Shown here in pieces: positions 7,151 to 15,434 of a DNA stretch of 24,726 nt; position 1 is the stretch's first letter; each line of letters begins with the position of its first letter. The notes under the pieces are model-generated. The model worked only from the letters and a program-made list of their open reading frames with translations. It ran no database searches and had not been told where the DNA came from. The stretch is from JAXFQS01 sp034178815 (lineage in GTDB: Bacteria; Verrucomicrobiota; Kiritimatiellia; RFP12; DVOR01): contig JAXFQS010000108.1 in the NCBI GenBank assembly GCA_034178815.1, forward strand, positions 1-24,726, in the 5' to 3' direction. A program made the position numbers and the translations under genes.

Positions 7151-9931
7151 ATGGACGGAACCCTCTGCGTCGTCGATGTGATGCCCTTCCTCTACCGCGG
7201 CCACTTCGTCTTCCTCAAGAACCCCAGACGCACCACCTCGGGCATCAACACCTCATCCATCAGCCTCCTCGCCTCCAGCCTCGCCACCCTCCTGGCAGAC
7301 CCCACCAACACCCACATCGCCCTAGCCTTCGACCCCGAAGGCCCCACCTTCCGCCATCAACTCGACCCCAACTACAAGGCCCAGCGCCAGAAAACCCCCG
7401 AAGACATCCTCGACGCCGTCCCCCAAGCCCTCCAACTTGCCCAGGCCCTCAACATCCCCGCCCTGCGCATCCCCGGATTCGAGGCAGACGACATCCTCGG
7501 CACACTCGCCACCCTCGCCGCCCAGAACGGACTCCCCTGCCGCCTCGTCACCCCAGACAAAGATGCCGCCCAACTCGTCGACCCCAACACCACCCTCGTT
7601 AGACCCGGACAGAAAGACGACCTCGCCCAACTCGACCTCCCAGCCGTCCTCGCCCACTGGCAACTCGAATCACCCGCCCAGATGATCGACTACCTCGCCC
7701 TCGTCGGCGACGCCTCCGACAACATCCCCGGTATCAAAGGAATCGGCGAAAAAACCGCCCACACCCTCCTCCAACAATACCACACCCTCGAAACCATCCT
7801 CGACCAAGCCCCCAACCTCAAAGGAAAACTCGCCGAGAAAGTCCTCCAAGGCAGAGCCGACGCCCTCCGCTCCAAAACCCTCGCCACCATCCGAAGAGAT
7901 GTCCCCCTCAACCTCACCCTCGACGACCTACGCCGCAAAGAGCCACACCTCGAACCCCTCAAAACCTTCCTCCAACACTACGAACTGCACCAGACCGCCC
8001 GCCGACTCCTCCCCCCCGGACACACCCTCCAGCCCCAGCAACCCACCTTCAAAACACTCGCCGACACCCCCCACTTCTACACCTGCGTCCGCACCGAAGC
8101 ACAACTCCAAACCCTCCTCAAAACCCTTCAGAAGACCCCCCTAATCGCCTTCGACACCGAGACCACCGGGCTCGACCCCCACCACGACACCATCGTCGGA
8201 TGCTCCTTCGCCACAGCCCCCGGACAAGCCTGGTACATCCCCCTCAACACCCCACCCGCACAACCACCCCTCAGACAGCCCGACCTCTTCGACCAGCCTT
8301 CAGACGAACCAGACCAAGCCCCCTCCCCAAACCAAACCCTCTCCCGATTCCTTCCCATCTTCCAAGACCCGACCAAGACCCTCGTCGGCCACAACCTCAA
8401 GTTCGACCTCAGCGTCCTGGCACACTACGGCATCACCGTCGCCTGCAACCTCCACGACACACTCCTTGAACACTATGTCCTCGACGCCGCCGCACGACAC
8501 AGCCTCGACGATGTCGCCCGCGCCGAACTTTCCTACGCCCCCATCCCCATCGGACAACTCCTCGGCGGCAACGGTAAGGAACACCCCGCCACCACCATGG
8601 ATCGCCTATCCCCAGAGGAAATCTGCGACTACGCCGCCGAAGACGCCGATGTAGCCCTTAGGCTCGAACAAACCCTCCGCCCGCGTTGCCGCAAAGCAGG
8701 ACTCGAGTCCGCTCTCGAACGCTCCGAAGAGCCCCTCATACGCGTCCTGATCGACATGGAGCGCGAAGGAGTCACCCTCGACCTGCCTGCCCTTCGCCGC
8801 TGCGGCAACGAACTTCAGGGGGAGTTGGATGCCCTTGGCCTGCGCATCGCGGAACTCGCCGGTCACACCTTCAACTTCGCCTCGCCCAAGCAACTTGGTG
8901 AGGTTCTTTTCGACGAACTCAAACTTGACCCGCACGCGAAAAAAACGGCTCTTGGGCACTATTCCACCTCCGAGGAGGTGCTTCTGGGGCTCAAAGGTCG
9001 CCACCCCATCGTCGACGCGGTTCTGGACTACCGGGCGTGCGCCAAACTCAAGAACACCTATGTCGACAAACTTCCGCTCTGCATCAATCCCGCGACCGGC
9101 CGGGTGCACACGACTTTCTCCCAGGCGTTGACGGAGACGGGGCGGCTGAGTTCGTCAGACCCGAACCTGCAGAATATCCCCATTCGCACCGCCCGGGGGC
9201 AGCGAATCCGGGAGGCGTTCGTGCCGTCTTCGCCCGATCGGGTGCTGATGGCGGCGGACTATTCGCAGGTGGAGTTGCGCATTATGGCTGCGCTTTCGGG
9301 CGATCCGGCGATGCTTGAGGCGTTCGCCAACGGGGTGGACATTCACGCCCAGACGGCTGCAAAGGTCTACGGGGTTTCGTTGGAAGCGGTGACGCGGGAG
9401 ATGCGTGCGCAGTGCAAGCAGGTGAACTTTGGAATCATCTATGGGATTTCACCGTTTGGGCTCTCGCGTCGGCTGGGAATCCCAATCGGCGAGGCGAAGC
9501 GTTTGATCGAGGGCTATTTTGCGACTTATCCGCGGGTGAAGGAGTGTATGGAGCGGATGGTTGCCGAGGCTTCGGAGCGGGGTTATGCCACGACGCTGCT
9601 GGGGCGGCGGCGTGCTTTGCCGGACATTCTTTCGCGGAATGCGACGACGCGCGCGGCCGCTTCTCGCAATGCGATCAATACGCCGATTCAGGGGACTGCT
9701 GCGGATGTGATTAAGTTGGCGATGGTGCGGATTCACCGTGAAATCAAGGAGCGCGGGCTGGCGGCGCGGCTGATTCTTCAGATTCACGACGAACTGTTGT
9801 TTGATGTCCCGCGCTGCGAGGTTCAGACGCTGTTGCCAATGGTGCGTTCGGCGATGGAGGGGGCTCTGCCGATGGCGGTTCCGTTGGAGGTCTCGATTGG
9901 GGTCGGGGCGAACTGGCTGGAGGCGCACTAG
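7151..9931 (+). CDS. polA: DNA polymerase I
   Basis: A full-length, 926-residue, three-domain Pol I. Residues 1-290 are the 5'-3' flap nuclease (AFDPEGPTFRH, the EADDI acidic cluster, SDNIPGIKGIG helix-hairpin-helix). Residues about 310-520 are the 3'-5' proofreading domain with intact acidic motifs (FDTETTG, GHNLKFDLSVL, YAAEDADVAL), so it should proofread. The polymerase domain has motif A DYSQVELRIMAALSGD near 702, motif B RAQCKQVNFGIIYG near 755 and motif C QIHDELLFDV near 878. AGGAG lies seven bases before the ATG. It acts in Okazaki-fragment processing and repair. Its TAG shares the palindrome CTAG (9928-9931) with the truB stop on the opposite strand. Codon use shifts from C-ending (first half) to G-ending (polymerase half) at about 8850-9080. 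Confidence 0.97.
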   Translation: MDGTLCVVDVMPFLYRGHFVFLKNPRRTTSGINTSSISLLASSLATLLADPTNTHIALAFDPEGPTFRHQLDPNYKAQRQKTPEDILDAVPQALQLAQALNIPALRIPGFEADDILGTLATLAAQNGLPCRLVTPDKDAAQLVDPNTTLVRPGQKDDLAQLDLPAVLAHWQLESPAQMIDYLALVGDASDNIPGIKGIGEKTAHTLLQQYHTLETILDQAPNLKGKLAEKVLQGRADALRSKTLATIRRDVPLNLTLDDLRRKEPHLEPLKTFLQHYELHQTARRLLPPGHTLQPQQPTFKTLADTPHFYTCVRTEAQLQTLLKTLQKTPLIAFDTETTGLDPHHDTIVGCSFATAPGQAWYIPLNTPPAQPPLRQPDLFDQPSDEPDQAPSPNQTLSRFLPIFQDPTKTLVGHNLKFDLSVLAHYGITVACNLHDTLLEHYVLDAAARHSLDDVARAELSYAPIPIGQLLGGNGKEHPATTMDRLSPEEICDYAAEDADVALRLEQTLRPRCRKAGLESALERSEEPLIRVLIDMEREGVTLDLPALRRCGNELQGELDALGLRIAELAGHTFNFASPKQLGEVLFDELKLDPHAKKTALGHYSTSEEVLLGLKGRHPIVDAVLDYRACAKLKNTYVDKLPLCINPATGRVHTTFSQALTETGRLSSSDPNLQNIPIRTARGQRIREAFVPSSPDRVLMAADYSQVELRIMAALSGDPAMLEAFANGVDIHAQTAAKVYGVSLEAVTREMRAQCKQVNFGIIYGISPFGLSRRLGIPIGEAKRLIEGYFATYPRVKECMERMVAEASERGYATTLLGRRRALPDILSRNATTRAAASRNAINTPIQGTAADVIKLAMVRIHREIKERGLAARLILQIHDELLFDVPRCEVQTLLPMVRSAMEGALPMAVPLEVSIGVGANWLEAH

Positions 9932-10707
9932 GGGCGGGCCGGGTCTGTGGCGCGGGTGTCTGGGTGTTTTAGGGAGAGGCGCCGGGCCTCTAGTTCGGGG
10001 GGTATGGGCTGGAGGTGTTGGAGGAGGGTTTGCCTGTCCCAGGCGAGTGCCTCGCGCAGGGGTGCGGCGGCTTCGACGCGCCAGGGGCCGATGCGGGTGC
10101 GGCGCAGGTCGGCGACTAGGGCTCCGCAGCCGAGGGCTGTTCCGATGTCGTCGCAGAGGGTGCGGATGTAGGTGCCTTTGCTGCAGTCGATTTCGAGTTC
10201 GGCGCGGGGGGGATGGAAGGCTAGGAGGGTTAGGGTGCGGATGTGGACGGGTCTTGGTTGGCGTTCGATTTGAAGGCCTTCACGAGCGAGTTGGTAGAGC
10301 CTTTTGCCGCCGATTTGGATGGCGGAGACCATCGGGGGCGTCTGGAGGATGTCGCCGCGGAAGGTGGGCAGGAGGCGTTCGAGGGCTTCTCGGGTGATGC
10401 GGCGCCAGTCGCCTGTGAGGGTGACGCGCCCGTCCAAATCAAGGGTGTCGGATTGGACGCCGAATTGGAGGGTGGCGCGGTACTGTTTTTCCCCCGCCAT
10501 CAAGGGGTCGGAAAGGCGCGTGGCTTGGCGTCCGACGAGTATGGCCAAGAGCCCCGTGGCGCCCGGGTCGAGGGTTCCGCCGTGCCCGACTTTCTCCAGT
10601 CTGAAGCGGTTTCGGAGTTTGATGACGACATCGGATGAGGTCCACCCGGTCGGCTTGTCAATCAGCAGGATGCCCGGCGGAAGGGGCGTCTGTCGAGGGG
10701 AGTTCAC
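9928..10707 (-). CDS. truB: tRNA pseudouridine-55 synthase TruB
   Basis: A 259-residue protein with the full TruB signature: GILLIDKPTGWTSSDVV at the N-terminus, then GHGGTLDPGATGLL with the catalytic Asp at residue 47, then the MVSAIQIGGKRLYQLAREG segment and the CSKGTYIRTLCDDIG motif. It converts U55 in the T-loop of tRNAs to pseudouridine. The start is a GTG at 10707 with GGAGGA four to five bases upstream. That site lies inside the end of rbfA, so truB overlaps rbfA by 50 nt, unusually long for this gene pair. It is the last gene of the nusA-infB-rbfA-truB cluster and converges on polA with overlapping stop codons and no room for a terminator. Confidence 0.95.
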   Translation of the reverse strand: MNSPRQTPLPPGILLIDKPTGWTSSDVVIKLRNRFRLEKVGHGGTLDPGATGLLAILVGRQATRLSDPLMAGEKQYRATLQFGVQSDTLDLDGRVTLTGDWRRITREALERLLPTFRGDILQTPPMVSAIQIGGKRLYQLAREGLQIERQPRPVHIRTLTLLAFHPPRAELEIDCSKGTYIRTLCDDIGTALGCGALVADLRRTRIGPWRVEAAAPLREALAWDRQTLLQHLQPIPPELEARRLSLKHPDTRATDPARP

Positions 10708-11062
10708 CGCGTTCCTCCATCCGGTAGAGCAGGTCGAGAACCTGGTCGCCTTTGGCCAAGCCGTTGTCGAGCGTGAAGTGGAGTTTGGGGGTGTATTTGA
10801 GGCTCATGTCGCGGTTGATGCGCGACTGGATTCCGGGGGCGGCGGCGGCAAGGGCCTGGAGGTAACTGCCCCGCTGGTGGTCGTGCCCGAAGATGGAGAC
10901 ATAGACCGTCGCGTTGCGCAGATTCGAGGCGCACTGAACCCGCAGGACGCTGATTGCGCCGACTTCGAGTCCGTGCGCGACCGATGGGAATTCGCGGTAG
11001 AGTGCTTCGCCGATTTCGCGCCGCAACAACGCATTGACCCGCTCCAACCGATCCACAGCCAT
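10658..11062 (-). CDS. rbfA: 30S ribosome-binding factor RbfA
   Basis: A 134-residue protein from the ATG at 11062. Its MAVDRLERVNALLRREIGEAL start, the ATVYVSIFGH strand and the KYTPKLHFTLDNGLAKGDQVLDLL segment near the C-terminus are typical of RbfA, a KH-type protein that binds 16S rRNA during late 30S maturation and cold adaptation. An in-frame ATG at 11125 exists but the added 21 residues do not match the family; AGGAAGG lies about nine bases before the chosen start. It follows infB after a 178-nt gap containing a 23-bp-period array. Its last 50 nt overlap truB, giving a C-terminal tail (SAGHPAD) encoded by shared DNA. Confidence 0.92.
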   Translation of the reverse strand: MAVDRLERVNALLRREIGEALYREFPSVAHGLEVGAISVLRVQCASNLRNATVYVSIFGHDHQRGSYLQALAAAAPGIQSRINRDMSLKYTPKLHFTLDNGLAKGDQVLDLLYRMEERGELPSTDAPSAGHPAD

Positions 11063-11094
11063 CGTTCCGAATCCTTCCTCTCCGCGCTCCGCCG

Positions 11095-11219
11095 CCAGCC
11101 AATCCCGCGCGCCGGCTCCTATCAACCTTCAGCCGCGCCTCGCGCTAACCTTCCGCCCCCGTCGGTACCAACCGCCGAGAGCGGAAGAGAGCAACCTCTA
11201 GGGGCAACTCCTGCCTACC
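11095..11219. repeat. Intergenic 23-bp-period array (locus A, rbfA-infB)
   Basis: Six 10-bp words start at exact 23-bp steps on the + strand: 11095 CCAGCCAATC, 11118 CCTATCAACC, 11141 CGCGCTAACC, 11164 GGTACCAACC, 11187 GAGAGCAACC and 11210 CCTGCCTACC. They share a YCAACC-like end and are separated by variable 13-bp G/C-rich stretches. The array fills most of the rbfA-infB gap and ends next to the infB stop codon, so it would be transcribed in the nusA-infB-rbfA-truB mRNA. It is not a CRISPR (too short and degenerate) and 23 is not a multiple of 3, so it is not a coding repeat. Function unknown. Confidence 0.6.
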
Positions 11220-11224
11220 CGCCG

Positions 11225-11241
11225 GCGGCGAAGATCGCCGC
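11225..11241 (-). other. Hairpin at the infB stop codon
   Basis: Perfect 7-bp arms GCGGCGA/TCGCCGC with a 3-nt loop overlap the infB stop codon. No T-run follows, so it is more likely an mRNA-stabilising or processing hairpin than a terminator; rbfA and truB lie downstream in the same direction. Confidence 0.4.
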
Positions 11242-14039
11242 TAGAGACTCTTGGGGAGCATCTCCATCTCGTAGCACTCGATCGAATCGTTCTCCGTGAA
11301 ACCCTCGAAGTCCTGGAAGCGCAGTCCGCACTCCTTCGAGCCGTTGACCTCCGTGACCTCCTCCTGGAAGTGGCGCATCTCCGAGAGCTTGCCCGTGAAA
11401 AGAATCTCCTTCCCACGGTAGATGCGGAACAAATCCTTCAAACGCAGCGTGCCGTCCACCATCTGGCACCCCGCAATCTTCCCCTTCTTGCCAATTTCGA
11501 AGACCTGCTTGACGAACGCGTGTCCGCGGATAACCTCCTTGTACTCCGGAGGAATCAAATCCAACATGCACTGCTTGACATGCTCAATCAACTCATAGAT
11601 GATGCGGAATGTGTTGATTCGCACCCCATCGTGCCGCGCCTGCGACTGAACCCCAGGCTCGCACGAAACATTGAACCCGATGATAATCCCGCACCCACCC
11701 GCAGCCCGCTGAACATCCGCCGGCGCCACATTCCCCACACCATCCGAGACAATGTTCAAAGTCACCTTCTCAGACTTCAGCCCGTGCAAAGCCTCCACCA
11801 CCGCTTCAGCCGAACCCTGACAGTCAGCCTTCACAATCACCGCCAACTCCGGCTTCCCATCCTCGCTGAGCTTCGCAGCCCAGTTCGTCAGAGCCGACTT
11901 CGCCTGGGTCGAAAGCTCGCGTACCTTATTCTCCTGAGCAGCCCGCTCGGCCAACTGCCTCGCACGCTTCTCGTTGAGCATCACGCGGAACTCCGCCCCC
12001 GCCTCAGGTACGCCCGAAAGCCCCATGCAACGCACGGCAATCGAAGGCCCCGCTGACTTCACCCGGCGCCCGCGCTCGTCAATCAATCCACGGATTTTAC
12101 CGTAATATTCGTCGCACAAAACGACATCTCCGACCTTCAGCGTCCCGCCCGTGACCAGCAGCGTTGCGGTCGGCCCAAGCCCTTGCTCGACTTGAGCCTC
12201 GATGACCGTTCCGTTGGCGCGGCGGTTGGGGTTTGCGGTCAACTCAAGCACATCGGCCTGGAGCAGGATCATCTCCAGCAGGTGGTCGATTCCGTCCCCG
12301 GTCTGAGCCGAGACTTCGCACACGACGATGTCGCCGCCCCACTCCTCCGGGGTCAAGCCTTCGGCCTGGAGCATTTGCCTGACGCGCATGGGGTTGGCGG
12401 TAGGAAGGTCGCATTTGTTAATCGCGACAAGGATCTGGACGCCGGCACGACGGGCGTGGGCGATGGCTTCCTTGGTCTGCGGCATAATGCCGTCGTCGGC
12501 GGCGATGATGATTACGGCGATGTCGGTGAGGTTGGCGCCGCGGGCCCGCATGGCTGAGAAGGCGGCGTGGCCGGGGGTGTCTAGGAAGGTGATGGGGCGG
12601 CCGCAGATTTCGATCGTGTAGGCGCCGATGGCCTGGGTGATTCCGCCTGCTTCTCCGGCGGCGACATGGGTGTTGCGGATGCGGTCCATCAAGGATGTCT
12701 TGCCGTGGTCGACATGGCCGAGGAAGGTGACGACGGGTGGCCGCGGCAGGAGGGATTCGGGCGTATCTTCGGGGATTTCGTCGTCGGCGTTTTCGGATCG
12801 GATGATGGGCTTGCGTTCGGCGCTACGGCGTGCGCGCTCGACCTCTAGGCGGAAGCCGTATTTGGAGGCGATTTTCTCGGCGACGCCGGGCTCGATGCGC
12901 TGGTTGATGGCCGCGAGGATGTTCATACTCATCAGGTCGGCGATGAGGCGGTTGGGGCGCACTTCCATCTTTTCGGCGAGTTCTTTGACGGTCAAGGCGC
13001 CGGGGATGGAGATGGTTTTGCCGCCGGCGGCCGGCGAGGCTGGTGCGGCTGGGGGGGTGGGGGGGAGTTTGGCGGGGGACTGTTTGCCGAACGGGGGCTT
13101 GCCGGGCTTGGGGGCGGGGCGCTGGGGTTGGACTTTTGCAGCGGGGGAGGGGACGGGCGCGGTCTTCTTGGGTGCAGGGCGGACGAGCCCGGTTTCGCCG
13201 GGGGCGGCGAGGCGCTGGGCGTAGGGGACTTCTTTTTTGGGTGCGGGGCGAACGAGTCCAGTCTCGCCAGGGCCTGCGAGGCGTTGTGCGTAGGGAACCT
13301 CTTTTTTCGCGGCAACCTCTTGGGGGACTTCGTGTGCAGGTTTGGGGGCCGGAGGTTGTGAGGATTTGGGGGCTGTGGTGGCAACCTTTTTGGGTGCGGG
13401 ACGGACGAGCCCGGTCTCGCCGGGGCCCGCCAAACGCTGGGCGTAGGGCACTTCTGCGGGGGCGGGGGATTCGGCCTTTGGCGGCTCAACGGCAGGTTTT
13501 GCCTGAGGCTCCTGGCGTACGGGGGCGGCAACGGTCTGGGGCTTGGATTCGGCCGCCGGGGCGTCGACCTTGGGCTCCGGCTGGGGCTCGGGCGCGACGG
13601 GGACTGCCTCCGCCTTGGGGGTCGCCTGGGACAGTGCGGAAGGGGCGGGTTTGACCAAACCGGTCTCGCCGGGGGCGGCGAGGCGCTGGGCATCGGGGAC
13701 ATCCTCCTTGGCAGGCGCCTGCTTGGCCTTTGCCTGCTCCTCCGCCGCCTTGAGCGCAAGGTCGCGATGGCGCTTGAGAGCCTGCGACTCGCGCTCAAGC
13801 GCCGCGTCGGACTGCTCCTTGGCAAGCGCCGACTTCGCGGCACGACGGGAGGCCCGGGCTGCCTGCGCAGCGGCCAGTTCGTCGCGGTTCTGTTTGAGGT
13901 ACTGCGCCTTGAGACGCGAAGCCTCGGATGCGTCAAGCTGGGTGAGCGCGGAATAGACCTCGATTTCGAGGACCTGCGCCTGTTTCATAAGTTCGACAGG
14001 GGCTGTGTCGAGGGCATTGGCTAGTTCAAGCAGTCGCAT
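11241..14039 (-). CDS. infB: Translation initiation factor IF-2
   Basis: A 932-residue IF-2. The N-terminus (MRLLELANALDTAPVELMKQA) is an IF2_N-type domain, followed by a charged helical stretch to about 112 and a Pro/Ala/Lys-rich linker (about 112-335) holding four near-identical 20-residue repeats. A second IF2_N domain follows (TVKELAEKMEVRPNRLIADL). The G domain has G1 GHVDHGKT at 441-448, switch II DTPGHAAFSAMR and G4 NKCD, so GTPase residues are intact. The C-terminal domains (GTVIEAQVEQGLGPTATLLV, IIIGFNVSCEPG, the fMet-tRNA-binding C2 region) are complete. IF-2 brings initiator tRNA to the 30S subunit and promotes subunit joining. It starts 21 bp after nusA. The + strand composition flips near 12200 in mid-gene. 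Confidence 0.96.
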   Translation of the reverse strand: MRLLELANALDTAPVELMKQAQVLEIEVYSALTQLDASEASRLKAQYLKQNRDELAAAQAARASRRAAKSALAKEQSDAALERESQALKRHRDLALKAAEEQAKAKQAPAKEDVPDAQRLAAPGETGLVKPAPSALSQATPKAEAVPVAPEPQPEPKVDAPAAESKPQTVAAPVRQEPQAKPAVEPPKAESPAPAEVPYAQRLAGPGETGLVRPAPKKVATTAPKSSQPPAPKPAHEVPQEVAAKKEVPYAQRLAGPGETGLVRPAPKKEVPYAQRLAAPGETGLVRPAPKKTAPVPSPAAKVQPQRPAPKPGKPPFGKQSPAKLPPTPPAAPASPAAGGKTISIPGALTVKELAEKMEVRPNRLIADLMSMNILAAINQRIEPGVAEKIASKYGFRLEVERARRSAERKPIIRSENADDEIPEDTPESLLPRPPVVTFLGHVDHGKTSLMDRIRNTHVAAGEAGGITQAIGAYTIEICGRPITFLDTPGHAAFSAMRARGANLTDIAVIIIAADDGIMPQTKEAIAHARRAGVQILVAINKCDLPTANPMRVRQMLQAEGLTPEEWGGDIVVCEVSAQTGDGIDHLLEMILLQADVLELTANPNRRANGTVIEAQVEQGLGPTATLLVTGGTLKVGDVVLCDEYYGKIRGLIDERGRRVKSAGPSIAVRCMGLSGVPEAGAEFRVMLNEKRARQLAERAAQENKVRELSTQAKSALTNWAAKLSEDGKPELAVIVKADCQGSAEAVVEALHGLKSEKVTLNIVSDGVGNVAPADVQRAAGGCGIIIGFNVSCEPGVQSQARHDGVRINTFRIIYELIEHVKQCMLDLIPPEYKEVIRGHAFVKQVFEIGKKGKIAGCQMVDGTLRLKDLFRIYRGKEILFTGKLSEMRHFQEEVTEVNGSKECGLRFQDFEGFTENDSIECYEMEMLPKSL
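13170..13700 (-). repeat. Four 60-bp coding repeats in the IF-2 linker
   Basis: Four in-frame copies of a 20-residue unit (consensus VPYAQRLAGPGETGLVRPAP) lie at 13641-13700 (the divergent first copy, with VPD and VKP), 13392-13451, 13239-13298 and 13170-13229, that is residues 114-133, 197-216, 248-267 and 271-290. The last two are separated by only KKE. IF-2 linkers vary greatly and are usually low-complexity; an ordered peptide repeated with this fidelity is distinctive. The interval between copies varies, so expansion by recombination between copies is plausible. Confidence 0.85.
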
Positions 14040-14060
14040 AATATTCGCTCCGCGTAGAGG

Positions 14061-15332
14061 TTAGGCGTTCTGGTCCGGCGTGCAGAGATTCTGCGCCGTC
14101 TGCCAGATGCGTTCGGCAGTTTCCGGCGGAAGGTCGGTGACTTTCTGGAAGTAAGGAAGGTCCGCGGCGACGATTCCCTCGGGCGTGAGAAAGCCCGCTT
14201 CGAGGATTTGCTCCGCCTGCCCCGGTTCAAGCAGGAACTGCTCGGTGAGGCGTTCAATGATATGTTGCCGCTCGGCTTGGAATTCCTGCCCGGGTTCCTC
14301 TTCCGGCAAGGGTTCGTCGCGCTCGATTTCAATGTTCCAGCCCGTAAGTCTGGAGCAGAGGCGTACATTCTGTCCGCGCCGCCCCACGGCTAGGGAGAAC
14401 TGGTCTGGGGGGACAGTGACATGGATGGTGTTCGGGCGTTCGGGATCGACCTCCATAGTCGTCGCCTTGGCCGGGAGAAGTGCCTGCGCGACATACTGGG
14501 CAATGTCCTCCTGGTAGCGGACAATATCAATCTTCTCCCCGTTGAGTTCTCTTACGATGTTGCGCACGCGTGCCCCTCTGACGCCGACACAGGCACCTAC
14601 GGGATCGACCTTTGGGTCGAAGGTGCGCACGGCGATCTTGGCTCGGAATCCGGGGTCTCGGGCGACACCCATGATCTCGACTACGCCGTCGGCAATCTCC
14701 GCGACTTCGCGCCGGAAGAGGGCCTTTAGGAACTCGGGACAGGCACGGGAGAGGGTGACCGCGGTGGTCTCGTCGTTGCGCACGGACTTGATGTAGGCGC
14801 GGATGACATCGCCCACGGCGGGGCGTTCGGTCGGGATGCATTCGCGGGCGGGCATGACGGCGAGGGTACGGCCCAAATCGATGCAGATGTCGCGCCTGTC
14901 GAACTCCTTGACGGTGCCGCTGACGATGTCGCCGACGCGGTTGCGGAACTCCTCGTAGACGCGCTGCTTTTCGGCGTCTCGGATGTAAGTTGCGATGAGC
15001 TGTCTGACCTGGGAAGCGCCGATGCGGCCGAGTTTCTCCGGGGAGATGGAGCGGTAAATCGTGTCCCCGACCTTGATGCTGGGTTTGATGCGGCGGGCGC
15101 GTTCGAGGGAGATGAACCCGTTGCCATCCTCGTCGGCGGAGACTACCAGCAAATCCTTGGCGCTGATGTTGAGCGTCTTGCGGTCGATTTCCACGCGGAA
15201 GTCCGGGGAGACGGCGAGCATCTTGCGTGCGGCATGCTGAATCGCGTTCTCGATCGCCTGGATGATGACCTCCCGGGAGACCCCTCGATCGCGCTCGAAG
15301 TAGGTGACGACTGCCAACAGTTCGTTATTCAT
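14061..15332 (-). CDS. nusA: Transcription termination/antitermination factor NusA
   Basis: A 423-residue NusA. The N-terminal RNA-polymerase-binding domain covers about 1-125 (VIIQAIENAIQHAARK, then RVEID). The S1 domain begins at GDIVSGTVKEFDRRDICIDLG and includes AVMPARECIPTE. The two KH domains include VDPVGACVGVRGARVRNIVREL and SLAVGRRGQNVRLCSRLTGW. A short C-terminal helix-hairpin-helix-like tail ends the protein, which lacks the full acidic repeats of the 495-residue E. coli protein. It binds RNA polymerase and modulates pausing, intrinsic termination and antitermination. CAGGAG lies about seven bases before the ATG. It is the first gene of the cluster; rimP, its usual upstream neighbour, is absent. 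The leader contains a terminator-like hairpin. Confidence 0.96.
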   Translation of the reverse strand: MNNELLAVVTYFERDRGVSREVIIQAIENAIQHAARKMLAVSPDFRVEIDRKTLNISAKDLLVVSADEDGNGFISLERARRIKPSIKVGDTIYRSISPEKLGRIGASQVRQLIATYIRDAEKQRVYEEFRNRVGDIVSGTVKEFDRRDICIDLGRTLAVMPARECIPTERPAVGDVIRAYIKSVRNDETTAVTLSRACPEFLKALFRREVAEIADGVVEIMGVARDPGFRAKIAVRTFDPKVDPVGACVGVRGARVRNIVRELNGEKIDIVRYQEDIAQYVAQALLPAKATTMEVDPERPNTIHVTVPPDQFSLAVGRRGQNVRLCSRLTGWNIEIERDEPLPEEEPGQEFQAERQHIIERLTEQFLLEPGQAEQILEAGFLTPEGIVAADLPYFQKVTDLPPETAERIWQTAQNLCTPDQNA

Positions 15333-15383
15333 GCTGCACTCCTGCTGATGGAAAAGACCGCTTCAAAATCCCTTCAACTAAAA

Positions 15384-15406
15384 AGGAGCGGGCGCAGCCC
15401 ACTCCT
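15384..15406 (-). terminator. Terminator-like attenuator in the nusA leader
   Basis: On the - strand a 10-bp stem (AGGAGTGGGC, loop TGC, GCCCGCTCCT, one G-U pair) is followed directly by TTTTT and then AGTTGAAG. It lies about 22 nt after the predicted transcription start and about 50 nt before the nusA ATG, with no gene between promoter and hairpin. An intrinsic terminator here can only act on the nusA leader, so it looks like an attenuator. The left arm word AGGAGTG recurs in the nusA ribosome site, so the right arm could pair with either. Confidence 0.75.
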
Positions 15407-15434
15407 CCAGCCGACGGAATCACTAAGAGCCACC

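Noticed and set aside
11063..11125. RbfA extension to the ATG at 11125
   Set aside because: The 21 extra residues do not match RbfA and would run into the 23-bp array; the ATG at 11062 gives the normal N-terminus.
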